A stretch of 64,000 nucleotides of DNA from Strongylocentrotus droebachiensis (taxonomy: Eukaryota; Echinodermata; Echinoidea; Camarodonta; Strongylocentrotidae): the NCBI GenBank assembly GCA_035222895.1, contig JAVYIG010002723.1, positions 1 through 64,000 on the forward strand, in the 5' to 3' direction. Shown in pieces: positions 35,354 to 46,881 of the stretch (position 1 is the stretch's first letter; every line of letters begins with the position of its first letter). A model generated the notes under the pieces. The model saw only the letters and a list, made by a program, of their open reading frames with translations, made no database searches and was not told the origin of the DNA. The translations under genes were made by a program, and so were the position numbers.

Positions 35354-35812
35354 GTGAAAGTTTGAATGAGATCAGACCCCAAAGTGAGAAAGTTATGAGT
35401 TTTTGAAACTTGCAATCACCGTAGGTATGGGCTCTTCAACTTGGCTGAATCTGTAATGTCTCAGTGATGTAGTGACGGACAACTTTCCCATTTGTGCTAA
35501 CAAATTTCTAGAATTTCTAAAAATTTCAATTATTCTAAAATGTATGACTCAATTTATTTTCTTTAGAGGCCTATAATAATATGATATTCATTTATAATAC
35601 ATTTTGAATAGTGCCCGAACTGAGAAGGCACTTAAGACAAGAACAGAAATTAATTATATTTTTGTACAAAACAAACAAGAGAGTTGTCCGTGTCTACATC
35701 ACAATCCACCGTCTAAATTGCCAATTTGGGATTCGTACTTATGATAGTGATCTCATATTTCAAACATTCATATCTCTAATATTGGTCCGATTTATTTCAA
35801 ACTTTCACCATT
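35354..35812. mobile_element. Diverged foldback element, ~460 bp
   Basis: The left end GGTGAAAGTTTGAATGAGAT faces the right end ATTTCAAACTTTCACC (35797-35812). Deeper, TGATGTAGTGACGGACAACT (35466) faces AGTTGTCCGTGTCTACATCA (35684-35703). Arms of ~140 bp pair imperfectly around a 170-bp middle. It is old and non-coding, with no clear target duplication. Confidence 0.6.
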
Positions 35813-36480
35813 CTGTTTATCTTATTTTTCTGTTTCCATACACATAAAAACATGAAGCTATTACACGGGTTGGAATTCCCTTGATCGTCGACCACACAGG
35901 TGGTCAATCACACATGATCAAGAGTGAACAGAGACAATGAAGGATGCATGTACACGTAGTGGTATGACAAGTGTCTCCAGCTCCAGAAGATAGCTCATGA
36001 CAGCTTCAAGAATTTTGGAAGAGAATAGATAGAATGCATCCCAAGAATACAATTATGAAACAAGAAATTAATTTAAAAAAAGTAATTGAAACACTTTTTT
36101 TTTCTTGTATCTTTTATTTTTACTGATAAAAGCAAACTTCAGCTATGCAATTTGTGATGTCAATCCTCAACCTTTCCACTATCCTTTTTAGGCCACTTTG
36201 ATTCATTCCATACACTGGAACAGGGCTACAGGTGGACAAGACTGTGTCCTTGATATCGGGAAAGAAAGATTCAGTGTGTCCACTTTCTTCAATTTCTTCT
36301 AACGGACATGAAACAATTATCGATTATTCAAACCTACAGTAATACGCACAAAAAAGGTAGTTGGACTATGACCTTGAAACTGGGCCAAAAAAGATCCTGC
36401 ATGTCCATTTTCTTTGATTTCTTCTTATGACACAAACACTAAAGTGTTTAATTTCACCTGTTGAGACTGAGAGGGCTGTC

Positions 36481-36735
36481 AAAGAGCAGTAGGCTACTAA
36501 AGGTAGCTTCTACATAAAGTGAAATATGATTGCACAAAAAGGAGTAAGAGCTAATGATTTTAGGTGACTTAAAAGTTGTAATTTGACATATCTGAATAAC
36601 ATTTTTTTTCGAAAGAGCAGTGGGCCAGTTATGGTAGCTTCTATAAAGTGAAATATAGTGGCACAAACAGGAGTAAGAGTTAATGATTTTAAGTGACTTA
36701 AAACTTATAATTCAACAATTCTGATTAACATTTGT
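36481..36735 (+). repeat. ~131-bp tandem duplication, two units
   Basis: AAAGAGCAGTAGGCTACTAA at 36481 and AAAGAGCAGTGGGCCAGTTA at 36612 open two units. They share GGTAGCTTCTA, AAAGTGAAATAT, GGAGTAAGAG and TAATGATTTTARGTGACTTA in order. A looser pair of segments (ATTTCTTCT after TGTCC) at 36280-36300 and 36400-36425 lies just upstream. Confidence 0.8.
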
Positions 36736-37052
36736 ATTGTCAGCCTAACTCAGGTAGATGAGTTATTCACTAGCTCTGTGTCCTAAATGGTTCTACCTAC
36801 ATGTATGTAAATGCCATAAATACATATCATTTCCCAAAATTATGCATTTTGCGTTCCAAGGTACTTCCTTTCATGCCACTACATTTTTGCTATTAATGGA
36901 CATGTCATTACCCTTGATGTATATCATGACTGCATAATTACATTCAGGTGTGCTACTTTATGAGTCATCTGTCACTTATCTCTTACACTGACAGACAGGC
37001 ATGGTGTCAACCATGAAAATCAGTATTGATTTTATTATTTACGATATAAATC

Positions 37053-37209
37053 TACGTATCTACCTATTCTACTTTGCTATTGTTGCACCTCAACATTGCA
37101 TAACCGAAACTTAAAACACATCGCCAAATTGCTCATACCCCCCCCGCCCAAAGGCGCCCTCCGTGACCCTTGCGTCCGAGCGCCGCCAACGTAACCTCTT
37201 CCTCTTATC
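37053..37209. repeat. DIRS inverted terminal repeat (3' side of element)
   Basis: From TACGTATCTACCTATTCTAC to CCTCTTCCTCTTATC, this is the reverse complement of 42610-42765. It includes a run of eight Cs matched by eight Gs at the other end. Confidence 0.95.
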
Positions 37210-37262
37210 ACGAGTTCCCTAGGATACACCTTGGTAAAGGCGCTGGGGATGGAGGGAGGGAA

Positions 37263-37362
37263 AATAGGTAGATACGTAGATTTATATCGTAAATAATAAA
37301 ATCAATACTGATTTTCATGATTTACATCAATAAATCAACGTATCTACCTATTCTACTTTGCT
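37263..37362. repeat. DIRS internal complementary region
   Basis: The left half (37263-37319) is the reverse complement of the outermost sequence at 37012-37069. The right half (37320-37362) is the reverse complement of 42741-42783. The two meet head to tail, as if copied from a joined circle of the two ends, which is the known role of this region in DIRS replication. Confidence 0.9.
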
Positions 37363-37410
37363 AAAGACCAGCACAGATTAATGCCGGGTGGTAAAAACCA
37401 AGCAAACTTA

Positions 37411-38460
37411 TCAATTCAAATGAGAAATAGACGACGAAGCCGCCTTCAGAGAAGCGACCACAAAGGCTCGTTCGCCCGCGGGCACATCTTTGAGGTAAAA
37501 AACAGAAAAAGAACTTGGAGACTTCCAAAAAGCTGCTTTACAGATACCTTGAACTGAAACTCCAATGAAAAGAGCCCAAGACGTACTGACACTGTGAGTA
37601 TCATGGGCACGAGGAGCCCTGCCAGGCGTCAAGGCCTCAGGACCCGCAGCCTTGATAGCCAAGGCTAACCACCTGGAGATCGTATCCCGAGATGCCGCCG
37701 AAAGTGGCTCTCGAGAAACCAGAAAGAGCTGACCCGACTTGCGAAAAGGCTTCGTCTTGTAAAGATACCATTTGAGGGCGCGAAAGGGACACCACAGTCC
37801 GTCCCCGAAGACCGAAGAAAAATCCGACAAGGGATGAAGCACCACTTCCACTGAACCCGACGTGTCAGACTGATTCTAAGCAATAAAAGAAGCCTTGGGA
37901 ATCAAACGAACCCCACGTCCTTCCCAGCGGATATGCCCAGGGGCAGCTGAAAGGGTATGAAGTGAGCTCCTACGCTGACCAGAAGTGATTGCCATGAGAA
38001 AAACCGTCTTGACCGTAGTAAGCAGAAGCGTCGCAGAACACAGCGGTTCGAAGGGAGTGCCAAAACCTTGGGTAAACTCCACACTGGCGTCAGAGGTCTG
38101 AAGAAGGGTCTCTTAAGGAAGAAAAACCTCAAAAGAGCCGCTAGCTGAGGAGCAGAAGAAACCGAAGATAGCAGACCGATAGCCACAAATCGTTGACAGA
38201 GCTCTCCCCTTGTCATACAAAGAGATCAGAAAGTCAGCAATAGAAGGTAAAGACGCCTCTCTAGGGGCGACGCCCACCTCCTCACACCAAGTGTGAAAAG
38301 CATCCAACCAGGAGTTGTAAACCGTCCTGGCCGACTCTCGTCTACTCTGGACTAGAAATTGTGCAGCACGTTCGGAGAAACCTGACAAACGAGCCCTCAT
38401 CCCGAAAACCGCCAAGCGGTCAGACGGAGGATTTCCAGCCGCTGGTGTAGAATACCAGAC
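37411..38460 (-). pseudogene. DIRS tyrosine recombinase region (fossil)
   Basis: Conserved recombinase signatures are visible: a helical N-terminal part, an arginine box (TSGQRRSSL) near 37990, and a C-terminal HDTHSVST box with a downstream tyrosine-bearing FYLKDV near 37470-37590. In the family this enzyme joins the circular DNA copy into the genome. It lies at the 3' end of the coding block, as in other DIRS elements. Treated as a fossil. Confidence 0.85.
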
Positions 38461-38799
38461 AGAGGCTGCGACACCAGATCCGGATGACACGGCAACGACC
38501 ACGGAGTCCCCACCAGGAGGGTCAGGAGGTCCTGAAACCACGACCTCGCCGGCCACCAAGGAGCTATGAGAATCATCATCGCTTGATCTTCCCTGATCTT
38601 CCAGAGCACACGGGGAAACAACGCGAACGGAGGAAAGGCGTAAGCCCTCCATCCCTCCACGGGATCGCGAAAGCGTCCAGAGCAAAAGCTCCTGGTCCCC
38701 GGACACTCGAGAAAATCGAAGAAAACGATGGTCGAACGAAGTTGCGAAGAGATCGATGTCGAGAACACCGAACACACTCCCCATTGCCTGAAGACAGTC

Positions 38800-40040
38800 G
38801 GAGACAGAGTCCACTCTGAGGGAAGGCACTTGCCTCTGGAGAGAAAGTCCGCTAAGATATTCTCTTCGCCCGGGATATGTGATGCAATCGGGAGCACCCT
38901 CGCCCCCTTGCACCACGCCCAGAGTTGAGAGGCCAACTCGTTCAGAGCCACAGAAAGAGTGCCTCCCTGTCTGGTGATGTACACCATCACCGATACGCTG
39001 TCCGTAAGAATCAGAACCGAAACGACCCACCAGACGAGCACGGAAGTGACGAAGCGAAGCAAACACTCCCATGAGTTCCAACACATTGACGTGGGCAGAA
39101 ATTCCAGATGACTCCAGTCTCCTGAAATCATTGACCCCTGGCAATGACCCCCCCAAACCAACAGCGACGCGTCCGTGGTGACGGTCACGGAAGGGAGAGG
39201 AACTCGGAAGCGTCTGCCCTGAAGGAAGAAGGAACGACGAAGCCAAGGACCTAGAAGACCCTTGATTCTGGACAACAGGGGGATCCATGACAAAAAAGAA
39301 CTCACGCTCGGCTGATAAAACTCCAACAGAAAGAGTTGGAAGGGACTCATCAATAGTCGACAATCTGGAAGCATGCCGACTAGACTGGAGAGAAAACCTC
39401 GGCTTTCACCCGACGTGCACATCTCAGAAACCGAGCAGTTCTGACTATCGTCTCGACCCTGTCGAGACTGGGACGAGCCAGCTGATGACGAAAGTCCAGC
39501 TGAGCACCTAGGTAAGACGGCGTGCGAGTCGGAAAGAATTCTGATTTCTCCCAATTTATGAGAAATCCGAGATCTTGAGTCGTGCTGATCAGAATCTGCA
39601 TATGATCCAACAGCATGACTGACGCCACAACTCTCGTGAAAATCCGAGGAGCAGGTCGCAAACCGAACAGGAGCGCTCTGTAACGGAAGAATTTGCCCAG
39701 GAAGGCAAAACCCCACAAGATCCCGCGACCGCGGATGTATCGGCACATGAAAATAAGCGTCGCGAAGATCCAAAGAAACCACGACGTCTGCGGGATTCAA
39801 TGAAGAAAGGATGGTTGCCAGATGATCCATTCGGCAATGAACCTTCCCCAAATGAAGGTTAAACCACTTCATGTTGAGAATCATTCTTAAAGAACCCGAG
39901 CACTTGGGAATCACGAACACCGGCGACAAACAAAGACACGGGTGATCGTCTACTTTATTCGGAGGAAAAGTGACTCTGAAAAAGAGGGGACATGATCGGA
40001 GAGCGGCTCCGGAGGACGCCATTCGAAAGAGGTTCCACAA
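38800..40040 (-). pseudogene. DIRS reverse transcriptase / RNase H region (fossil)
   Basis: Reverse transcriptase features include SLDLRDAYFHVPI and LLFGLRPAPRIFT. The RNase H part has VTVTTDASLLVWGG and an IPGEENILADFLSR ending, the order and wording typical of DIRS/Ngaro elements. It overlaps the start of the recombinase region, which is normal for DIRS. Reading is not continuous. Confidence 0.9.
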
Positions 40041-40659
40041 AATCTATGAAGAACCCTTCTCGTACCACCGACAGAACAAATGCGACGCTGGTGATCTTCT
40101 CCCACGCCGGGAGAAATCTCTGGAGACGCCCGCCGACCTAAGACCCAAGCACTCGGGGGAAGCCATCATCTAGAGAATGACTTCCCACCACCACGAAAGG
40201 GAGTCCGGGAAGATAGAAGAATCACGGTAAGAAGAACCTCGAGACGAAGGAAGACCACGATCCTGGTATTCCTCCTCGGCCGGGTACCAGTCCTGAGGGC
40301 GGCCCTTAGACTGGCCGACGTTCTTACGAAAAGAACCCGAAATCTTCAACTTTTCTTACGAGGTCTGGAGGAAGGAACCGGCTCTTGGACATCGCGAAAA
40401 GCAACGGACAGGTCTCGAGCCTGCTTCTCACCATCAATCTCGGCTTGCAGTAGAGTAGTGAAACTATCTCCACAAAGGTGGGGGCTGGCCACTGGAATCT
40501 GCGGAAGCAGTCCTGGAATTTGATGCGGTCGAATGCCCAAATAAGTGAGCACAGCCTCCCGACGATACTTCTCGATGGAATGCGAAGTCACCGCAAGCCG
40601 TGAGAAAAGATCAAACAACAAATTGTAACTTTTATCAAAAGGACCACGAGACCCAAACT

Positions 40660-42072
40660 TCAACCCCAAACGACTGGCCACCGCCACAAGTTTGGGAGAA
40701 ACCCGTTCAGGACACAAAACAAAACCGCATCCTGAGGAACGAAAGCGTACTTGTCCACCTGCCGCTTAAGAAATCCCGTCGATAACGACAAGTCTTCTGC
40801 GGCAATCACAAATTCTTCTTTGTGTAGATCAGGAAGAAACAGTCCCTGAACCGCTGAAGAGTCCGAATTAGAAGACAGGAAGCCCCGCCGCCCCGACGAT
40901 AACTCCGGGACGCCACAAGAATCGGGCACATATTTGTGAAACAAGGCTAACGAATCCGCCGCCAGAGACACAAACGGAGAAGACGCATCATTCGCAACTG
41001 AACCAGACGACTGAGCGATGGAACCAGTGTCCCAACGATCAACCGAGCCCCCCCTATCTTGACCAGATAAGCAGGGACGATCCCCGCCTCTCGGAGCGCC
41101 CAACGAAGCGTGAGGCGGAGAAGCAAAAAAGAGAGGACCCCGGCTGAATACGACAACTCGAAACCCGCACCGGCGACTGCTCAGGCGAGATCGATGCATC
41201 TTCGGAAAACCCCGAAAATAAATCAACCGCGATCGGAACCGAAAGTGAAGTAGGACGAACCGGAGGAGCCGACTCGGGCACCGAAGATCGAAAAGCGTCA
41301 GCAAAAGCCCGAATCCAATCCGAAAATTCCGGCGGGGGTGGAGGCACCGACGGAGGGAGAGGAGCCGCAAACGGTTCCGCAAAATCAGAGCGCGGATTCT
41401 TCGAAGGATAAACAAAATCCGAGGAAGAACCGGCCCCGATAAAAGCCCGACGGTAGGAGCTCCCCGCAAACCGAATCGGGAAAAAGGAACACGCACCGAC
41501 GGAGAGGCGCGGTTAGTTGAAGCCCCAGGATCCGACTCGGCTGCACGGGTACCCGGACCGAAATCCGGAACCGGCAAATCCGACAAAGGGACAGAAGAAC
41601 CGATCGGTGACCGGTTCAAGTCCGGATCCACGGAAGCAACCCGAATATCCGTCGATGGATTTGTGCACCGACCAAACAAAAGACCTGACGGAACAATTGT
41701 TGGCGGTGCAGAACTAAGGCCCGTTCCACCCAGAGTTAATACCTCTGGGTTTCCGGGAACCGTCCCGAGAGGAGATAAAATCGCCCCCTCGACCATTCTC
41801 ATAGGCTTGCCTTGCCCGCAAAAACGTCTGCTGACATTTGCATCCCCGGGGTTTGCGGTGTCACCACCGCTCCCGAGGGGCGTAACTAACGAAGACTTAT
41901 TAGTAGAATCCTTCGTCTTCGTATCCGTCGATGGATTTTCGTACCGTCCACACAAAAGCCCTGACGGGACAATTGATGGCGGCACAGAACTAAGGTCCGT
42001 TCCACCCAGAGTTAGTACCTCTGGGTTTCCGGGCACCGTATCGAGGGGAGATAAAATCGCCCCCTCAACCAT
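40660..42072 (-). pseudogene. DIRS gag-like frame
   Basis: It is first in the element and Pro/Ser/Arg-rich with no enzymatic motif, as expected for the poorly conserved DIRS gag-like protein. Its N-terminal part is a duplicated block (GAILSPL...VPGNPEVLTLGGT) that corresponds to the 276-bp DNA repeat at 41648-42187. The function is inferred from position only. Confidence 0.6.
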
Positions 42073-42187
42073 TCCCCTGGGCTTCCCTTGCCCGCATAAA
42101 CGTCCACTGACGTTCGCATCCTTGGGATTTGCGGTGTCACCACCGCTCCCGAGGGGCGTACTTATTAATAGAATCCTTCGTCTTCTT
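41648..42187. repeat. 276-bp in-frame tandem repeat within the DIRS gag-like region
   Basis: ATCCGTCGATGGATTT begins units at 41648 and 41924, and a partial third unit ends in AGAATCCTTCGTCTTC. The period is 276 bp (92 codons), so the duplication keeps the frame. Units differ by scattered substitutions, which makes them older than the insertion. Confidence 0.9.
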
Positions 42188-42609
42188 TCTCGCGACAGAA
42201 CTTGATTTCTTCTTCGTGAAACCTGCTAAGAGAAAATAAGAACTGCGAGACATATTATAACCTGCGGGAAAGAAAATTAAACAAAGGGTACGAGCAATTA
42301 TCAACAAGAATTAAATAAACTACCAGTGACTAAAACACCCCACCGACTACCCCCGCACGCACCCGAGGCCTCGGAGGAGTGAGGACAGGCAAACACGAAA
42401 GCGGAAACGTAACAGTAGTCGGCAAGAAAACGTTCTAGAATACTGATAAATAAATAAATTCACGGAGTGAAACTACTCTCTAACGAACAGGAAATCGTAG
42501 AGAATATTATAAAAGGCGAAAATGCGAACCAAAAAGTGACTAAAAGAGGAAAAACTCTTCAACTTTTGGGAGCGATTTTTAGTGTAACTTATCCGTTCGG
42601 ATGCGAAGA

Positions 42610-42765
42610 GATAAGAGGAAGAGGTTACGTTGGCGGCGCTCGGACGCAAGGGTCACGGAGGGCGCCTTTGGGCGGGGGGGGTATGAGCAATTTGGCGATG
42701 TGTTTTAAGTTTCGGTTATGCAATGTTGAGGTGCAACAATAGCAAAGTAGAATAGGTAGATACGT
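42610..42765. repeat. DIRS inverted terminal repeat (5' side of element)
   Basis: Reverse complement of 37053-37209. It runs from GATAAGAGGAAGAGGTTACG to GAATAGGTAGATACGT. The outer extension to 42783 is unique to this end and is copied in the internal complementary region. Confidence 0.95.
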
Positions 42766-43025
42766 TGATTTATTGATGTAAATATCAATACTTTCCTAGT
42801 ATTCTCCAGGGTTTATCACATGTCCCTCATGGCTTCAAAGGGATCAAACAAATATCTTAAAGGGGACCAATCATTAATTTGTTTTCTATGTTTGGGGTTG
42901 CAACTCATATGATGCATATTTCATGCATGAGTGAGTAAAAACAATTTGAAGAGAGGGTATCAAAAAGTCATTTGGCGGGTGATATATGAATTTAAAAGAG
43001 ATAATCACATTTCTAGAAAGTTCAT

Positions 43026-43132
43026 TATATCGTCCTTGTTTTCACGAAGTGACGGTAGTGAGGAAAATCGTAACGCAAAGTGAATGCAATTTTTTTTCAC
43101 TACCGTCACTTCGTGAAAACAGCGACGATATG
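43026..43132. repeat. Hairpin with ~36-bp arms
   Basis: TATATCGTCCTTGTTTTCAC, GAAGTGACGGTAGTGA faces TCACTACCGTCACTTCGTGA, AAACAGCGACGATATGA, with two mismatches and a 35-bp loop. It is probably a small foldback MITE. Confidence 0.8.
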
Positions 43133-43182
43133 ACACCTCAATCAGGAAAAATGAGCCAGGAATAACACAGTTCTGTTGGTTT

Positions 43183-43345
43183 AAAGTAATGCTTGCATTT
43201 CCATAAAAAGATCTTTCGTCTTTCGTCTTCTTTGTGCATATAGCTGATCGTCAACGAAACGGAGTTAATTCTTCTGTTGCTAAGGCAGGCAGCCAGTGAA
43301 AACAAATTTGTTTAATCAAATTATGGAAATGCAAGCATTTTTATA
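43183..43345. repeat. Inverted repeat, ~24-bp arms
   Basis: AATGCTTGCATTTCCATAA (43189) faces TTATGGAAATGCAAGCATT (43322). The ~115-bp middle is unique. It could be a separate small TIR element or one unit with the hairpin at 43026. Confidence 0.6.
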
Positions 43346-43689
43346 AACAAAATTAACAAACCTCTTCTTAACGTAAACAAAATAAACAAACCTTGATTCA
43401 CGTTACAATATCACCATCATAATAAGTGAAATTCTCCGAGCAAGATCATAATTATTTTAATGAGGTCATGTCTTACAAAATACTGAATTACGTGCCAACA
43501 TGGACTTATTACGCTGGTCAAGCACTAAACATTTATGGGAAGCCCTCAAGTTTTGTTTATGTGGTACTAAAGCTTTCAAACCACTACAAAACCATAAACA
43601 GCTCATTAAGTAGACATTACATCAGGGTATCAATTAAACATGATCTGTCTCCTCCTCTAGAGTTCATTGCTAGGTTAACATGAGAGTCT

Positions 43690-43985
43690 GTCAACTTTTA
43701 AGTTTAGCTTCTGGTTTTAAAATTTGAGGCTATCTTACTTTGCCTTTACTCAACGTTTTAAACCACAAGTTATCTTATTGTTTACGCTTTAACTACAAGC
43801 AGCAGGTCTATCACTTATATCATGTACAGTGTGGACATACCTCAATGTTTCATCAGCCTGTAGCTAAAAAGAGTGCTTGCTCTGCTTGTAGTTTAAAATT
43901 TGAACACTCAATTTGGTACCAAAAATGCGTTGTTGTTTTAATAGCTCCAAGGTTTTGCAAACTTAAAGTTTAATATCATGGCTGG
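43690..43985 (+). repeat. Diverged dispersed repeat, copy 2
   Basis: It shares TTTAAGTTTAGCT, TTTTAAACCACA, GCTTGTAGTTTAAAA and GGTTTTGCAAACTT in order with 1645-2130. The function is unknown and it is non-coding. Confidence 0.45.
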
Positions 43986-44599
43986 GTTTACATTGAGATA
44001 TGGTAGCTTAAATATTATTGAAAAATACAGGACACCAGGTAATTCACACTTGTATGGACCTCAATAGGCCATCGATATCAAACAATATATGATCAGGTTT
44101 CTTTTATGTTTTCAAGACAATTGTTAGCATTGCCACTCATTTTCTCTGTTTTGTAAACATGAAAGATATGCTTTTGAGTTGTAATATCTGCTAAAAGAAT
44201 TTGTCTTTCAGGGTTTTAGTGCAACATGCACAGTAGTGTTACATGTGAGTTTTTCATTAAAACTATCAAAGTAATTATCAGTTGATTATCAAAAACAAAA
44301 GAATTAAGACTTCGACTACTGTACATCTTGTGTTTTTGAATATGAACAAAACTGAAGTTTGCAGTTCTTGTTGACCTTCATGATAACATGACAATTGTTC
44401 AACACGACACATCCTCCAGGCTCTTGTTACAATAAACACTTTGGCATACTTTTAAACATTTTGACACTAGGTAAATTTCTACCTCCGACATTGGACCCAA
44501 CTCTATATTACTAACCCTAACCCTAATTCTAAACCTGGACCTAATCTAGTTCCCAAATGCAGCCCAAATCCTAACTTTTTGATGAAATAAAGCGAGGAT
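43986..44599. other. Intergenic, nothing recognised
   Basis: Unique AT-rich sequence with a short CTAACCCTAACCCTAA stretch at 44511. Confidence 0.45.
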
Positions 44600-44641
44600 A
44601 AACAAAAGACACCTTTCATAGACCATACCTGAACAGACACC

Positions 44642-46100
44642 TTAAAGTTGATACTCTAAGCAAATAAATGTCCCTTAATTTGTTACCTACGGCAAGTATA
44701 TGTTATTTTTAAGTTTTTCAATTACTTAGTATATCACAAAAATATTCTGTCTACTCGAAATCCTCAATTGAAATGTCTAAAATATCCGCCTCTCTTTGCA
44801 TAGAAAATCAGTCACGACGCTGGTCTACTATTTATGACCTCACGTCCGGGAGAGAGTATATTCACGTACCCGGATGTTCCATAGCAAACATGTGCAGAGT
44901 GATATGATTTTCTGCATATGTTTGTTTCAAAGGCTGAAAAGTCTAATAAATCATAATTCTATGTACAATTCTTTACCTTCCCCTAGTACTTCATAGTATT
45001 AATATCAATTCCCCTTTTAAAAATTATGACATATACATGCCAACGATGTGCTATTAGTCGATATTTTCACCATGTAATTTTTGTTTTGGTGTTGAAATCG
45101 GTCCAGGCACGGAGTGAATAGTAGCTGTCTACCCATGCACAGTTCATTACCATACACTACAGCGATCTCCCGATGGTTTCTTCTTCCTTTTTCCCATGTC
45201 TTTCGCCTTCCTTGGCCCTGAACATCCTTCATCTACCAATTCTGACACCGGTAGTCAGGAGCAAGTCTTTGTTAGTTGTTTTTCTTAGCTGGCAACGTCG
45301 CTTTCATTCTCTTGCAATTGCCGATAAACAACTAGCGCACGTACGTTCCATCACAAGCAAGCAGCGCCTAGAGCAGCGGCTTGGTCTTACCTCCCGATTC
45401 TGCTCGCTCCACGTACGTTCATGCAAGAGCCGCATCACTCGCCAAAATATTATAGAGGAAGCGCGCTTGCATGATCTCGTTCAAGTTTGATATTTTACAA
45501 CATAAAATGTTTAACTGGTACTGCATGTATCCTTTTTTGAGGCAGTCACACACATCTATGATAAGTACTATCATAGTTCTAGACCTATTCGTTTGACAAA
45601 ACTGCTCATGTATACATCTGATGACAATATAATGCATCCGCCTATTCATAAGTGCACGATTTAACTTTAATTCCTAAGCAGTAAACTCGTCTTAAATCTC
45701 TACCAAATAGGTGAATATGAGGATATAAAAAGAAATCAGCGACTGGAAAATGTTGCTTCGTTATTCTTCGTTCAAATGAAAACAGAAAATCCATCAAATA
45801 TACTCCTTAACAACAACAAATCTAAAGCTCTGACAGGATAGCATTTACGTAGGGATATCACTGCCATTCACTCTCACTGAGCCCATGACTCCCGTTCGTG
45901 ACGTCACGGATAGAGGCCCGACTCTACGTGCACTTCCGGGTTTCAGACTTAGATATTTTGGTAGAGTTTACTCGAATAAATTCATTATTCTAAACTTGTT
46001 TTGTCGGGTGGACACCATTTGGTGTTATTGTGGGGGTTAAAAGCTTTCTATTTATGTAATTATCTCAGTATTTGGGATTGTCTTAGAGTATCAACTTTAA
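44642..46100. mobile_element. TTAA-flanked element, 1.45 kb, non-autonomous
   Basis: TTAA 44642-44645 followed by AGTTGATACTCTAAG, and CTTAGAGTATCAACT followed by TTAA 46097-46100, give perfect 15-bp inverted ends inside the target duplication. No transposase is recognised. The interior (about 44800-45960) is richer in CpG, with a CRE-like TGACGTCA (45899-45906), an ETS-like CTTCCGGG (45934-45941) and two ACGTACGTTC motifs (45340, 45411). An open frame of 105 residues at 45173-45490 has no recognisable features. Confidence 0.8.
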
Positions 46101-46344
46101 AAAAACACTATAATAGACGTCTTTAAAATAACACCTAAATATACCTTATAACAGACACCTTAATAAAACAGCTTAACAGACACCTTAATAAAACAGCTTA
46201 ACAGACACCTTTACAAAAACACCACAGACACCTAAATAACTGACACCATAACCCCTAGACTACTAAATTCTTTCAATCCTCGATGGGTTTAATACTCCCG
46301 GCTCCCTGTGGCTAAGGGTTAATAAAAACAGCTTAAGAGACACC

Positions 46345-46881
46345 TTAAAGGTACTATGTCCCATTTGCAGGCCAAAAAAATGAAAAGGTTAAATTCCAAC
46401 GGCATTTGAAAGATAATACTAATTTAGAACTTCCCTAAAAAAGGTGGGGCTTGAAAATGTCTTCAAGTGGGAAAATAACGACTGTTAGTTGTCAAATCGA
46501 CTTAGGAGCTATTGAGCCAATAAGTAATAGTCTTGATTGTAACCGAATGGTCATACGTTTTATGCTGCGCAACGATTCAATCAGTTTACTTTTGGCCATC
46601 ACAAGAAGTGGCTTATTGATGTAGACAAATGCTCATGTACCCTTTACAGCTCATTTTATTTATTTTATTACCAAAGAAGAAAAAAAAGCTAGTCAGTCAC
46701 TCAATAGTGTCTGACAGTGAAGTCTAGCAAGTAAAGGGTTTCCTTGCATAATTTGAACATTAGAACACTGCTAAATGCTAATGTTCAAATTTCACAGATA
46801 GGACATACATGACATATTCATAATTCCTGCCACGTTCTACAGAATTTGAGGTTGGCTGCAAAAGGGACATAGTACCTTTAA
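46345..46881. mobile_element. TTAA-flanked MITE, 537 bp
   Basis: The ends AGGTACTATGTCCC and GGGACATAGTACCT are perfect 14-bp inverted repeats bracketed by TTAA (46345-46348 and 46878-46881). An inner pair TAATGTTCAAA/TTTGAACATTA faces itself at 46746-46789. Non-coding. It inserted in the same 25-bp array as the 44642 element. Confidence 0.85.

Larger units (their letters stand above)
37012..42783 (-). mobile_element. DIRS-family tyrosine-recombinase retroelement, near-complete fossil
   Basis: This 5.8-kb element lies on the minus strand with the DIRS layout: inverted termini, a gag-like frame, reverse transcriptase with RNase H, and a tyrosine recombinase in place of an integrase, plus an internal complementary region matching both termini. 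There is no target duplication, as expected for recombinase-mediated insertion. The ~156-bp inverted repeats look identical at the two ends, and the internal region matches the termini almost perfectly, so insertion is recent. The coding part is broken, with an estimated two to four breaks beyond the frame overlaps normal for the family. GC and CpG content is far above the surrounding DNA. Confidence 0.93.
42784..43689. other. Intergenic with two inverted repeats
   Basis: No gene is recognised. It contains the hairpins at 43026 and 43183, otherwise unique AT-rich sequence. Confidence 0.45.

Noticed and set aside
38484-42205. Several plus-strand open frames of 60-180 residues
   Set aside because: They are antisense shadows of the DIRS coding block, whose minus strand has clear domain motifs.
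44511-44530. Interstitial telomere repeat (CCCTAA)
   Set aside because: Only about two and a half units; too short to mean anything.
45173-45490. A 105-residue plus-strand open frame inside the TTAA element
   Set aside because: No recognisable domain, no splice or start support, and no relation to a transposase; mentioned in the element entry only.
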